DNA of 48,418 nucleotides from Candidatus Paracaedibacteraceae bacterium (lineage in GTDB: Bacteria; Pseudomonadota; Alphaproteobacteria; Paracaedibacterales; Paracaedibacteraceae): assembly GCA_019459505.1 (NCBI GenBank), contig JAIBEV010000051.1, forward strand, positions 1 through 48,418, in the 5' to 3' direction. Position numbers and translations under genes: made by a program. This document shows, one piece after another, positions 1 through 8,945 of this stretch. Within the stretch, counting starts at the first letter, position 1; each line of letters starts with the position of its first letter. The notes beneath the pieces are model-generated. The model was given only the letters and a program-made list of their open reading frames with translations, did not search any database and was not told the DNA's origin.

Positions 1-274
1 ACATATTTATTATCATTAATCAGTTACTTAGTTATATAAAGAGACGTTTCCAAGGAGTGAAAAAACTTTATGTAATTACGCCATATATTATGAATTGAGG
101 CTTTTTCAACAACCCCGATCGTTTATTTAGCAGTTTCATTAGTTCTATTTTAAATAGGAAAGTTTGTCACTTAACAAGCAACCTCTTTTAAGTTATCCAA
201 ATAGCATAACAATTACTTTTCAATTTATAATTGATTATTAAGAAAAATAGCAAAAAGTAATAAAAGGTTTCTTT

Positions 275-304
275 TTTACACCTTTAGTATATATTATTTA
301 ATAT
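275..304 (+). promoter_or_regulatory. Candidate promoter of the first toxin-antitoxin pair
   Basis: A -35-like TTTACA (275-280) and a -10-like TAATAT (299-304) are separated by 18 bp, about 28 bp before the antitoxin start. A Shine-Dalgarno-like GGAG follows just before the ATG at 332. The region is very AT-rich, so chance matches are likely. Confidence 0.4.
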
Positions 305-331
305 AAGATATGGAATAGAAGGAGAATAATT

Positions 332-550
332 ATGGCAACGACAGTTAAGCTTTCCAGTGACCTTATTAATGAAGCGCGCCGATATGGCGAGGTATATAGC
401 AGGTCTGTTCCGAAGCAAATCGAATATTGGTCCAAGATTGGTAAGATTGCCGAAGAGAATCCTGATTTACCTTATAGTTTTATCAAAGATATTTTACTGG
501 CTATACAAGAAGCAAACGATAAGCAAGCTTCTCCCTATCATTTTGACTAG
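332..550 (+). CDS. ParD-like antitoxin of a type II toxin-antitoxin pair
   Basis: This 72-residue protein starts at an ATG with a good GGAG ribosome site. It has the character of the ParD-like antitoxin family: an N-terminal beta strand (TTVKLSSDL) of ribbon-helix-helix type, then a helix with VPKQIEYWSKIGK and an acidic C-terminus. Such proteins bind their own promoter and neutralise the partner toxin. The toxin gene follows after 6 bp, which fits one co-transcribed module. I am confident it is an antitoxin; the exact family name rests on remembered sequence character. Confidence 0.8.
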   Translation: MATTVKLSSDLINEARRYGEVYSRSVPKQIEYWSKIGKIAEENPDLPYSFIKDILLAIQEANDKQASPYHFD

Positions 551-556
551 ACCCTT

Positions 557-838
557 ATGCAAATTCTACAAACACCGACCTTTCAAAAAACCGTTAAGAA
601 ATTACGTGCTAATCAAAAGAAAGATCTGGATGAAGCTATCCAATATATTATGAAAAACCCGATTATAGGCGAAACAAAAGTCGGTGATTTAGCTGGAGTC
701 TATGTCTATAAATTTCAGATGGTCAAGCAATTAACTTTGCTTGCTTATACTTACCATGAACAAACTATAACTCTAACTCTCTTAGCCCTTGGCTCCCATG
801 AGAACTTTTACCGAGATCTTAAGAAAAGAAGCTTATAA
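557..838 (+). CDS. RelE/ParE-superfamily toxin
   Basis: A 93-residue basic protein of the RelE/ParE fold. It begins with the typical opening strand and helix (ILQTPTFQKTVKKL), has a middle strand with a KVGDLAGVYVYKF pattern, and ends in beta strands rich in Leu and Thr followed by HENFYRDLKK. RelE-type members cleave mRNA in the ribosome and ParE-type members poison gyrase; the sequence alone does not say which applies. It lies 6 bp after the ParD-like antitoxin, so the two form a stabilisation module at the left side of the window. Confidence 0.8.
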   Translation: MQILQTPTFQKTVKKLRANQKKDLDEAIQYIMKNPIIGETKVGDLAGVYVYKFQMVKQLTLLAYTYHEQTITLTLLALGSHENFYRDLKKRSL

Positions 839-1601
839 TTTTCTGAGATTTTCCATGAAGTTATGACAAGAGCATTTAAATCAAGCAGAATTGTATCCCT
901 GCTAGCGATTGTCCATACCTTCCTTTCTTGAATTCAATAAATTTCTCTGCTGAATTTGACAGTGGATATTGCTTACTTTTTAATCTGGTTAGAATTGTCT
1001 TATAAAAGGGTCCTTTATTGATACTTCATTTTCCATAACTTTTGGATGAATGGTAGTTCTTATTTGTGTCCAATGATAATAATATAAGCACTAAATCTAC
1101 AGACAAGTATTAAATTACGACACCCTACAATAGCCATTTAAAAAAAATAATCAACCAGTTTTCCTTAAAGAGAAATATTTGTATTATTACAGAACATCGA
1201 GGTTTACTGATTAATGCATATATTTTTTATAGTAACTGATATCAATTTAATCATATATTATGAAATTTTATAAATTATAAATTTAGTATTTAAAATGAAA
1301 GAGGTTCACTTAAGCCTATATGAGCTAAAATATCTCCGTGGGGTAAGATTTCTATAACTTCTAATTACAGAGAAAAACTTGGCTCAAGATATGGTGAAGA
1401 AATTCTAATGGGTATCCAATAAGGTAATATGGGATTATTGCATTTAGAAACAAAAGGGATAGAAATCCTAATCATTATCTAAATTTCTATTAATGTATAT
1501 AAAGAGACACCGTCAATTTAACTTTGTGATGTGGTTGGGTAGGTGTTATATAGTAGGGAAATTTTTAGGAGATAAATATGCCCCTATCATCTGCTCTCTG
1601 T
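839..1601. other. Gene-poor decayed stretch
   Basis: No convincing intact gene is visible in these ~760 bases. On the minus strand around 880-1025 there is an open stretch of about 49 codons ending in TAA, with no start codon and a stop just upstream; it could be a gene remnant. The stretch lies next to a broken transposase, which fits a region of insertion and decay. A plus-strand open frame at 1493-1741 overlaps the transposase remnant and is not believed. Confidence 0.5.
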
Positions 1602-2284
1602 CGTCACCGTTTTCCTGGCTATTGCTAGCCAAGCTGTGTGGATTGATCACCATTTTAACAATAATTACCGGGATATTGAAGGACAGCTGCTTTTCGAGAA
1701 ATCAGTGTAAGGCACGAGTCAAACCGGTCTTGGAGCATTAAATTCACAAGCCATTTTCGGGATGTCATCAAAAAATGGGAGAGAAAAAATTCTAACAAAT
1801 GTCACTTTGAGGAGATGGCTGTAAAGATTAAGGAGGCATTTCTCATATTATTGCGTGCTGTAGATTCTGATGGATACGAGCAAGACCTCCTTTTTTAAAA
1901 ACGCCGAAATAAGAAAGCAGTTATTTGATTTCTAAGCCGATTGCTGGGGAGTTATCCAGCGCATAGAGGTTTGGTCACAGATAAACTGAAAAGTCACAAG
2001 AAGCCCTTACAAATCATGAGTTGACAAACTGAGCACAGAACCTACAAGGGTTAAATAATAGTGCTGAAAATGCTCATTAACCCATGCGCCGAAAAGAAAA
2101 ATACCTTATCAAATTTAGATTTACTCGAAGTGTTCAGAAAATGCTGTCTCTGAAGAGAAGAATTTGTAATCTTTTTGCTATTGATATAGATCGCTACGTA
2201 AAGAAAGCTTCTAAAAGAAGAGTCACTTTTACAACTGATTATGCCTCCTGGAGTGAAGCAGCTCAACAGCTTATTTGTACCTAA
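1602..2284 (+). pseudogene. Broken IS6-family (IS240-like) transposase
   Basis: Reading the plus strand across several frames gives fragments in the order expected for an IS6-family DDE transposase: RHRFP at 1602, then after a +1 shift ASQAVWIDHHFNNNYRDIEG, a stop, then HESNRSWSIKFTSHFRDVIK, AVDSDGYEQD, NRLLGSYPAHRGLVTDKLKS, and a final open segment at 2084-2284 with KASKRRVTFTTDYASWSEA. At least two frame changes and several in-frame stops mean it cannot make an active enzyme. The first catalytic Asp region reads FEEM where family members usually have an Asp-Glu pair. No terminal inverted repeats were identified. Related intact copies are common in Rickettsiales genomes (established knowledge). 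Confidence 0.85.
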
Positions 2285-2465
2285 ATTATCCCATAACAGG
2301 CGTATTTTGACCATTTTTAGTTAAATTGACGCTACCCACAAATCTGATCAGGCTGAAAATCCTTCAGCCTTATAAAGGCTCAAGCGGATTCCTAAGAAAC
2401 TAGCTCGCTCTATTCCTAAAGACGTGGCTAACAGTAATGTTATTCATATACTCAACTATCTTGGC

Positions 2466-5400
2466 TTAGTCCCATAATTTGATAGGACGGGGTTTAGAAA
2501 ATAAAAATACGCATGATGGTGTTTCCCTAGAAATACAGTAGAGGCAAATTTGAATAAGTTCATGCCTTTTAGTCCTTTTAATGATAGGAGTAATGATAGT
2601 TTTTAAACATTTATACTGAGGTGTAATCGCTTCATCATTCTTTTTTTGAACCAATTCCAAAAGGAAACGAGTTTTTGCTATAACCGTCTGATATTGGGAA
2701 GGGTCTATTTTGGTGAGGACATCTATAAGCTCTCCTCGTTCATGTCCATCCATATCCTCGGTCATTAATTCCTTGGCGCACCTGACAATAGCCTGACGCT
2801 GGGGAGGAGGTAATTTTATAAGGATTTCTATAAACTTCACCCGTTCATATCCATCCATATCCTCGGTCATCAATTCCTTGGCGTTCGCGATAAAGGCTTG
2901 ACGCTGGTCAGGCGCTACTATAGCAAGAGCTACTATAAAAAATTTAATATAAATACACCACATATATCCTCTCATATCCTCGGTCATCAATTCCTTGGCG
3001 CACCTGACAATAGCCTGACGTTGCTTAGGGTCTATTTTAGTGAGGACATCTATAAGCTCTCCGGCGTTCATAATAAACGCTTGACGCGGGGCGGGGCTTA
3101 ATTTCATAAAAGTTTCTATAAACGTCACCCGTTCATGCTCATCCATATACTCGGTCATCAATTCCTTGGCGTTCGCGACAAACGCTTGACGTTGCGCAGA
3201 GTCTATTTTGCTGAAGGTTTGAATAATCCACCCCCGGTCCAGTCCATTTGTATCCTCGGTTGTCAATTCCTTGACGTTCGCGATAAACGCTTGATGTTGT
3301 GCAGGGTCTACTCTGCTGAGAGCTACTATAATCTCCGCCCGAGCCAGTCCATCCATATCCTCGGTCAATAATTTCTTGATGCTAGCCACAACAGCTTGAC
3401 GTTGCGCAGGGTCTACTTTGCTGAGAGCTACTATAATCTCCGCCCGAGCCGGTCCATCCATATCCTCGGTTGTCAATTCCTTGACGTTCGCGATAAACGC
3501 TTGATGTTGTGCAGGGTCTACTCTGCTGAGAGCTATTATAACTGCCGCCCGTTCATGTCGATCCATATCCTCGGCCATAAGTTCCTTAGTGCTCGCGACA
3601 ACAGCTTGACGTTGCACAGGGCCTACTTTGCTGAAGGTTTGAATAATCCACCCCCGGTCCAGTCCATTTATATCCTCGGCCAATAATTCCTTAGTGCTCG
3701 CGACAACAGCTTGACGTTGCCCTGGATCTACTTTGCTGAGAGCTTCAATAATACTCATTCTAGCTTCTCCATCCATATTATCGATTATTAATTCCTTGAC
3801 ACTCCGGACAACCGCCTGATGTTGCGCAGGGTCTACTTTGCTGAGAGCCTCAATAATTCTCACTCGAACTTCCCCATCCATATTATCGATTATTAACTCT
3901 TTCGTGGTCGTGACAACTGTCTGACGTTGGTCAGGCTCTATATTACGTAGGACTTTTATAGTCCTCACTCGGTGTTGTCCATTCATATTGTCGGTCATTA
4001 ACTCCTTGGCAATTTTAGTAAATGCTGGGAGTTGAATAGAGTCTATACCTTCAAGGTATTCTATAATCAGCCTTCTATCAAATTTGTGCATATCATCATT
4101 CATGAATTCCTTAGCGCTCTTAGCAACTGCCTGACGTTGTGCTGGATCTACTTTGCTGAGAGCTACTATAATCCATGCCCGAGTAATGCCATCCATATCA
4201 TCGGTCATCAACTCCTTAGCGCTAGCGGCAACTGTGTACCGTTGATTAGGGTCTACTTTTTCCCTGAATACAGCAATAACCACCGCCCGATCTTCTGAAT
4301 CTGATGGCAATAAAGGGATAATACTTTCCAATTCTTTTTCGCTCAATTCCAAGTTTGCTTCCTTAAGTTCTTGTTGAAGTAATATTTCTGACGATATTGC
4401 TCCTTGCTTATAAAATCCTGATTGGTTCATTATTTTTAGAATACGGTCTCTAAGAGAAGAGTGTAATGCTTGAAAAAGATAGTGTAAACCCAAAGCGCCT
4501 ATTTTAAAGTCGATAATTTGAGTCTCACCAATCTTTCTACTTTTCCAAAATCGGTGTAAATGTTCGTAGAACCTTGTTGAATGAGAGTTTAAAGTAAAAT
4601 TTGCCGGATACAATTGATCAGGAAGGAATAAATTTTCTCTCATAATTGCTTCTTCCATTTTTATCCAATATTGTGTTAAGCTCGCCAATAGACGGTTTAT
4701 ATGATTTGGAAGCTGTGCTCGCTTTTGGTCACTTTCCTGTTCTTGCTGGAGAAGTAGTTGTACAAGACGATGGATAGAAAATGAAGGTTCATTTTGTGAC
4801 CTTTTGATGAGAGACAATGAGGAGAGTTGTGAAAGTGCTTCTTGAAATTTCTTTTCATCACTTCCCCAACCACCTAAAAAGATATCTTCTACTATGGAAC
4901 TAGGATCAAGATAGGAGCAATGCACCATCAGTTCCTGTGCTAAGTCAGAAATGTATTTTCTTGCCATGCGGAGCGTCTTGCCGATCAAGTTTTCATAAGT
5001 CATCTCTAGTTCATCTTCTTTAAAAGGGTTCTGATGCTCTTTGAAATGAGCCGTAGACTCTTGCTTGAACTCATGGAGATACTTTTCAAGAGCATCTCCC
5101 GATACAGAGTCCCCACTTCTAAGCTTGATATAATGCGCAGCATGAGATAAGGCGAGCGGAAAGTGCGCTAACTCGTGCGCAAGTTCACCCGCTTTCTTTT
5201 GATTATCTAGATTGGTCTCATCAAGTCCTATTGTATGTAGCAAGTATTTTACAGAATCCTCAGGACGGAACACATCTAGATTTATGGGTTGTTTGCCCCA
5301 TCCGTGCCTATACCGAGAAGTTATTAAAATATGGGCATCCGTAGGGATTTTATCCTTTAAAAAGTCGGCAGTGGGTACGTTATCATAAATCAGCAAGCAT

Positions 5401-8400
5401 TTACCTTGGCGCGGTATAGACTCTTTAATCAACTCGACAATATGCTCATTGCCTTCATCATTAAGCGAGGCCCCCATGTCTAAGAGTAAATCCCTATACC
5501 CTTTCATAAGAGAAGTTTCTGTTTCACTTAACAACCAATAGACCAAGTTATAAGCATTATTCTCTAAAGCTTCATGCGCGTATTCTAAAGCCAAAAAAGT
5601 CTTACCAATACCTCCCATACCTGCAATGGCAGCCTGGGAAGATAGGGTTGCAGTTCCTGTATGGTGAAGATCTTCCCATACAAGGGTAAGGTAGCTTTTG
5701 TCTGAGCCGTCAGCGGAGCCCTCAATAAACCCTATAGGCCGATCAGGCAACCAACGGATCACATTGCCAGCAACCGGTATCCACAAACGATCCTTGAATT
5801 CTTTTTTAAGAACAATTGTTTGAGAACGATTTTGTGAAAGCAACTCTACGTTGGCCTTCTCTTTCATCCAAGATTTTAAAACTCTTCTCTTTATCTCTTT
5901 ATCTTTTTTTTCATCCTTATTTTTTGTAAAGTTGAAAATTGCTCTATAAAACCGAAGTTTATAAAAATTACAGTTTTCCTTAAAAATTTCTTCAAATCTT
6001 TTTTGTTTTTCTTCTGTAAAAATAAGACTACATACTATGTTTTTCAAATATGTTTCAACAAATTGATTTTGAAGAAATCCTATTCTCTCATAATATTTAG
6101 GGTCTTTTGATTCTGTGCAATTTTGTAGAAAATACCAATCCCATAAGGAACCTATGAACCGTCCTACATCTTCTGCAGGATCACCAATCTCACCATATGT
6201 TCGTGCAACCTTTCCTACATCAATCATTGTAACGCGCTTGAAAGAATCTTTACTTATTTCATAGCCATTAATTTTTTCGTCATTATTGTAAAAAAAGTTA
6301 TTACCATGAGCATCCCCATGAGTTAGCGTCAGAAAGTATTCTCGTTCCTCTCTATCCTCAGCTTTTAATGATCTAAAAACCTTATTGCAATTGTTCTCAA
6401 ACTTATCACAGATTCTTTTTACTAAATGGGCAAAGTTTTCTTGCTCCTGTTCAGAGAGTAAACGAATGATATTGGATGACTGAAGGTCTTTAAGATTATT
6501 TTCAGTCCATTGTTTTCCCTTTAATAAGTGAAGGGCCGGTTTCTCTTGGTTTTCTACTTTTAATGGATTACCTTTTAAAGTTTTAGCTGCTCGCGCTACA
6601 TGCTTTATGTATCTCCCTCTATTAATATTTTTATTATTATAGTTTTTGAGATGAAATTGAGCAAAATAGTCAGCGCATGCTTTGACGACACTTTCGGCTA
6701 AATCCGTTGATAGATAATAATGAATAACATGGGTGTTGGCCCCTTCCATTATGAGATTCAGGCAATTTTCGGGATATAAGATCGCATCGTATACTCTAGC
6801 CATTTTGAGCTTTTGGGGGGACGGGTTAATATACAAAGCGACAAGAGAGTATAATAGCTCATTCACTCCTTCCTCTATATCATTAAAATTTTTTATTGCC
6901 ATGAAATTGGTCCCGTCCCGAGATAAGATAGCAAGGTCACAGCCACTCCCTCCCTTTATATTTCTGATAGAAAAATTAGCTGCTTGACCATGAGGGATTG
7001 GTATTAAAGGGTGGTGGCCTCCTGTTGAGGTGAGATATTGCATTAGAGGGTCATTCCAGGCCAAAAATTGCTTGCTTTGTGGGTGATATTTTTGAAAAAA
7101 AGTATCAAAGTTATTTAAACCCATTCCCTCCGGAGCTGGGATACGCTTAATACCACCACTTGCGGTATTCACAAGAAGGTCATATGTGTGATCTTCCAAT
7201 TGTATTATGGCTGGTGTATGTTGGGGACCTAAATCTTTAGGCCCGTCACTTTCTGACATGAAATGGATATCACATCCTATCAGAGCAAAGTCAGCTTCAC
7301 CTTCTGAACATTTGAGAAGCTTTTTATATTTTTCTAAAAATTCCTTAATTTCAATTGAATTTATTTTATGATTTAAAATTTTTTTCTTTAACTCTTCTAT
7401 ATCAGTTTTAATTCGTTTTAATCTGTCTGAAAGATCCTTATCTTTCCAGAATTCATGGGTCAAAATATTGTCAGAGTCTTTATAAAATCTTGTTAAATCT
7501 GTGGAACTCTTTTCACTTGAGTCCGTCACTGAAGATAAGGCTGCCTCATTAGAAACGGAAACTCTGGCAGAAGCGACAGGAGAAAGCATTCTATCAGATT
7601 TTATCTGATGAGGTTTTAGGGATAATGAATCTGTTTGGCGGCTTGGTGAGATACCTCTATTCGCTCTGTCTTGTGGTAATTCTTCAAGTTCTCGAACCCA
7701 CTGCTCATTTTTTTTTAAAAACTTTCTAGCCTCTGCTTGAGTGAGACTTGAAGAATTTTGAACAGCTTTTACAATATTTATTTGCTTCTTTCTTAAGGAA
7801 AGGGCTCCATACTCATAAGGTAGAGGTACACTCAAAGGTTGGCCTAAAATTACTTTAAAAAGATCATCAATTATGATAGGACCGCAGGAGATCCCATCAC
7901 TTTGGCGGGCTTTATAAGGGCTACTATACGTATTTAAGGCGAGGGTAGGAAGTCCTAATCTTTGAGCTAAACACTCCCGAATTTCAGCAGCATCTTCCGG
8001 AAATATTCTGCTAAAATCTCCGCCACCATAAGGGTCGTGAGCCATGATCGTAAAGCTGTACTCATTGAATCCGTTCCTTTCTCCCTGAAGCTCCCCCACG
8101 TACCAATGAGAATTATTCTGGCAAAACGGAAAAACAATCTTGTAATAGGCTTCTTCTTTATCTAATGTTTGGAGAAATAGCTCATCAAACACATCCTTTT
8201 TTAATCTTTGGTAATAAGAAAATTTACGCCTCAATTCACTTTTAATTTCTTCAATTCCCTTCCTCTGTTTAACCTCTTTACCATTTCCAATAATGGTTTT
8301 AAAATTGACATAGTTTCCGCCTGTTTCTTTCTCTCTCTCTTCAATACAGGCTCTCATATCGGTGATATTATCGCAGTGCAGCAGTTTGTTTAAAAGATCA

Positions 8401-8945
8401 TCGAACTCATTACTCTGATTGGCTTTATCCAAGAAGTAGATGGCAGGTAATGCCGGAACCCCTATGTCCATGCTATGGATCCCGGTTACACAACTGCAAG
8501 CCGGAAGGATGGCCGTGTAATAAGATTTACCTGTCTGATCATCGAAGGTTAAATGATCCTCTTCCGTTGGTTTTAGTAAATATGTACTATTCGGTACTCG
8601 CTCCAATTCTGGGTCATGAGCAATTATGGCATTGATGCAAGTTTCAATATCTTCATCGGTGTAGTAATAGGCCGGATTAGAATAAAAATATTGAGCAGAA
8701 TCCTCTTTTTCCATAGCCTTTAAAGAGCTTAGGGGAACTAATGATAAGCCACTTATGATTAATAACTGACAAGCCATTTGGCTAATATAACCTATTAAGG
8801 CTAATAAAGATCCCAATCTGACCCAGGGCCGATGAGAGGATAAAATCGAAGCTTGATTATTGGAATCGTCTTGCGTAACGTTACTATCCTTTTTATCAAA
8901 TATTTGAGACCGATAGAGTTTTGTATTACCATCCAAAATAATCAT
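2466..8945 (-). CDS. Giant STAND protein: C48-type protease, APH-like kinase, NB-ARC ATPase and 35-residue repeats
   Basis: A 2159-residue protein. Residues ~43-72 are hydrophobic, a membrane anchor or signal segment. Residues ~260-370 carry the C48/Ulp1 cysteine-protease signature: His280-Trp, Asp304 in HDPYGGG, Gln348 and Cys354 in QSDGISCGP. Residues ~660-930 resemble an aminoglycoside-phosphotransferase-type kinase, with Lys685 as the possible ATP lysine, HGDAHGNN (Asp878, Asn883) and Asp909. Residues ~1075-1300 are NB-ARC: Walker A GMGGIGKT (1109-1116), Walker B LLIYDNV, ILITSRYRH and HFPLALS. Residues 1563-2100 are about sixteen 35-residue helical repeats, the likely sensor. The start codon overlaps the upstream gene's stop (ATGA), so translation is probably coupled. 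C48 proteases cut SUMO or ubiquitin-like proteins in eukaryotes and bacterial effectors. A host-directed effector or an abortive defence protein are both possible. Confidence 0.85.
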   Translation of the reverse strand: MIILDGNTKLYRSQIFDKKDSNVTQDDSNNQASILSSHRPWVRLGSLLALIGYISQMACQLLIISGLSLVPLSSLKAMEKEDSAQYFYSNPAYYYTDEDIETCINAIIAHDPELERVPNSTYLLKPTEEDHLTFDDQTGKSYYTAILPACSCVTGIHSMDIGVPALPAIYFLDKANQSNEFDDLLNKLLHCDNITDMRACIEEREKETGGNYVNFKTIIGNGKEVKQRKGIEEIKSELRRKFSYYQRLKKDVFDELFLQTLDKEEAYYKIVFPFCQNNSHWYVGELQGERNGFNEYSFTIMAHDPYGGGDFSRIFPEDAAEIRECLAQRLGLPTLALNTYSSPYKARQSDGISCGPIIIDDLFKVILGQPLSVPLPYEYGALSLRKKQINIVKAVQNSSSLTQAEARKFLKKNEQWVRELEELPQDRANRGISPSRQTDSLSLKPHQIKSDRMLSPVASARVSVSNEAALSSVTDSSEKSSTDLTRFYKDSDNILTHEFWKDKDLSDRLKRIKTDIEELKKKILNHKINSIEIKEFLEKYKKLLKCSEGEADFALIGCDIHFMSESDGPKDLGPQHTPAIIQLEDHTYDLLVNTASGGIKRIPAPEGMGLNNFDTFFQKYHPQSKQFLAWNDPLMQYLTSTGGHHPLIPIPHGQAANFSIRNIKGGSGCDLAILSRDGTNFMAIKNFNDIEEGVNELLYSLVALYINPSPQKLKMARVYDAILYPENCLNLIMEGANTHVIHYYLSTDLAESVVKACADYFAQFHLKNYNNKNINRGRYIKHVARAAKTLKGNPLKVENQEKPALHLLKGKQWTENNLKDLQSSNIIRLLSEQEQENFAHLVKRICDKFENNCNKVFRSLKAEDREEREYFLTLTHGDAHGNNFFYNNDEKINGYEISKDSFKRVTMIDVGKVARTYGEIGDPAEDVGRFIGSLWDWYFLQNCTESKDPKYYERIGFLQNQFVETYLKNIVCSLIFTEEKQKRFEEIFKENCNFYKLRFYRAIFNFTKNKDEKKDKEIKRRVLKSWMKEKANVELLSQNRSQTIVLKKEFKDRLWIPVAGNVIRWLPDRPIGFIEGSADGSDKSYLTLVWEDLHHTGTATLSSQAAIAGMGGIGKTFLALEYAHEALENNAYNLVYWLLSETETSLMKGYRDLLLDMGASLNDEGNEHIVELIKESIPRQGKCLLIYDNVPTADFLKDKIPTDAHILITSRYRHGWGKQPINLDVFRPEDSVKYLLHTIGLDETNLDNQKKAGELAHELAHFPLALSHAAHYIKLRSGDSVSGDALEKYLHEFKQESTAHFKEHQNPFKEDELEMTYENLIGKTLRMARKYISDLAQELMVHCSYLDPSSIVEDIFLGGWGSDEKKFQEALSQLSSLSLIKRSQNEPSFSIHRLVQLLLQQEQESDQKRAQLPNHINRLLASLTQYWIKMEEAIMRENLFLPDQLYPANFTLNSHSTRFYEHLHRFWKSRKIGETQIIDFKIGALGLHYLFQALHSSLRDRILKIMNQSGFYKQGAISSEILLQQELKEANLELSEKELESIIPLLPSDSEDRAVVIAVFREKVDPNQRYTVAASAKELMTDDMDGITRAWIIVALSKVDPAQRQAVAKSAKEFMNDDMHKFDRRLIIEYLEGIDSIQLPAFTKIAKELMTDNMNGQHRVRTIKVLRNIEPDQRQTVVTTTKELIIDNMDGEVRVRIIEALSKVDPAQHQAVVRSVKELIIDNMDGEARMSIIEALSKVDPGQRQAVVASTKELLAEDINGLDRGWIIQTFSKVGPVQRQAVVASTKELMAEDMDRHERAAVIIALSRVDPAQHQAFIANVKELTTEDMDGPARAEIIVALSKVDPAQRQAVVASIKKLLTEDMDGLARAEIIVALSRVDPAQHQAFIANVKELTTEDTNGLDRGWIIQTFSKIDSAQRQAFVANAKELMTEYMDEHERVTFIETFMKLSPAPRQAFIMNAGELIDVLTKIDPKQRQAIVRCAKELMTEDMRGYMWCIYIKFFIVALAIVAPDQRQAFIANAKELMTEDMDGYERVKFIEILIKLPPPQRQAIVRCAKELMTEDMDGHERGELIDVLTKIDPSQYQTVIAKTRFLLELVQKKNDEAITPQYKCLKTIITPIIKRTKRHELIQICLYCISRETPSCVFLFSKPRPIKLWD
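2646..4259 (-). repeat. Coding tandem repeats, 105 bp (35 residues) per unit
   Basis: About 16 head-to-tail units within the 3' third of the giant STAND gene. The consensus unit is KVDPAQRQAVVASAKELM followed by TEDMDG and a second helix RxxIIxALS, predicted as a helix-loop-helix solenoid. Units 1-11, 14 and 15 are 35 residues. One unit near residues 1948-1969 lacks 13 residues (39 bp), the next has a 4-residue insertion, and the last is partial. Several units share long identical stretches at DNA level, a sign of recent expansion and gene conversion. Confidence 0.9.

Noticed and set aside
1-331. Possible insertion-sequence end near TGAGGCTTTTTCAACAACCCC (about 97-117)
   Set aside because: It resembles flanks seen near some transposases, but no matching inverted repeat or transposase is adjacent, so I cannot support it.
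1493-1741. An 82-codon plus-strand frame
   Set aside because: It runs out of frame across the start of the IS6 transposase remnant and has no ribosome site or similarity of its own.
2051-2314. An 87-codon minus-strand frame
   Set aside because: It is antisense to the conserved C-terminal fragment of the IS6 transposase.
2898-3686. Several plus-strand open frames with repeated HILGHQFL-type sequences
   Set aside because: They are the reverse reading of the tandem coding repeats; the periodic composition keeps them open. The minus-strand frame explains the region.
2646-4259. Regularly spaced repeats that could suggest a CRISPR array
   Set aside because: The 105-bp units are contiguous, without unique spacers, and keep one long reading frame encoding a 35-residue helical repeat.
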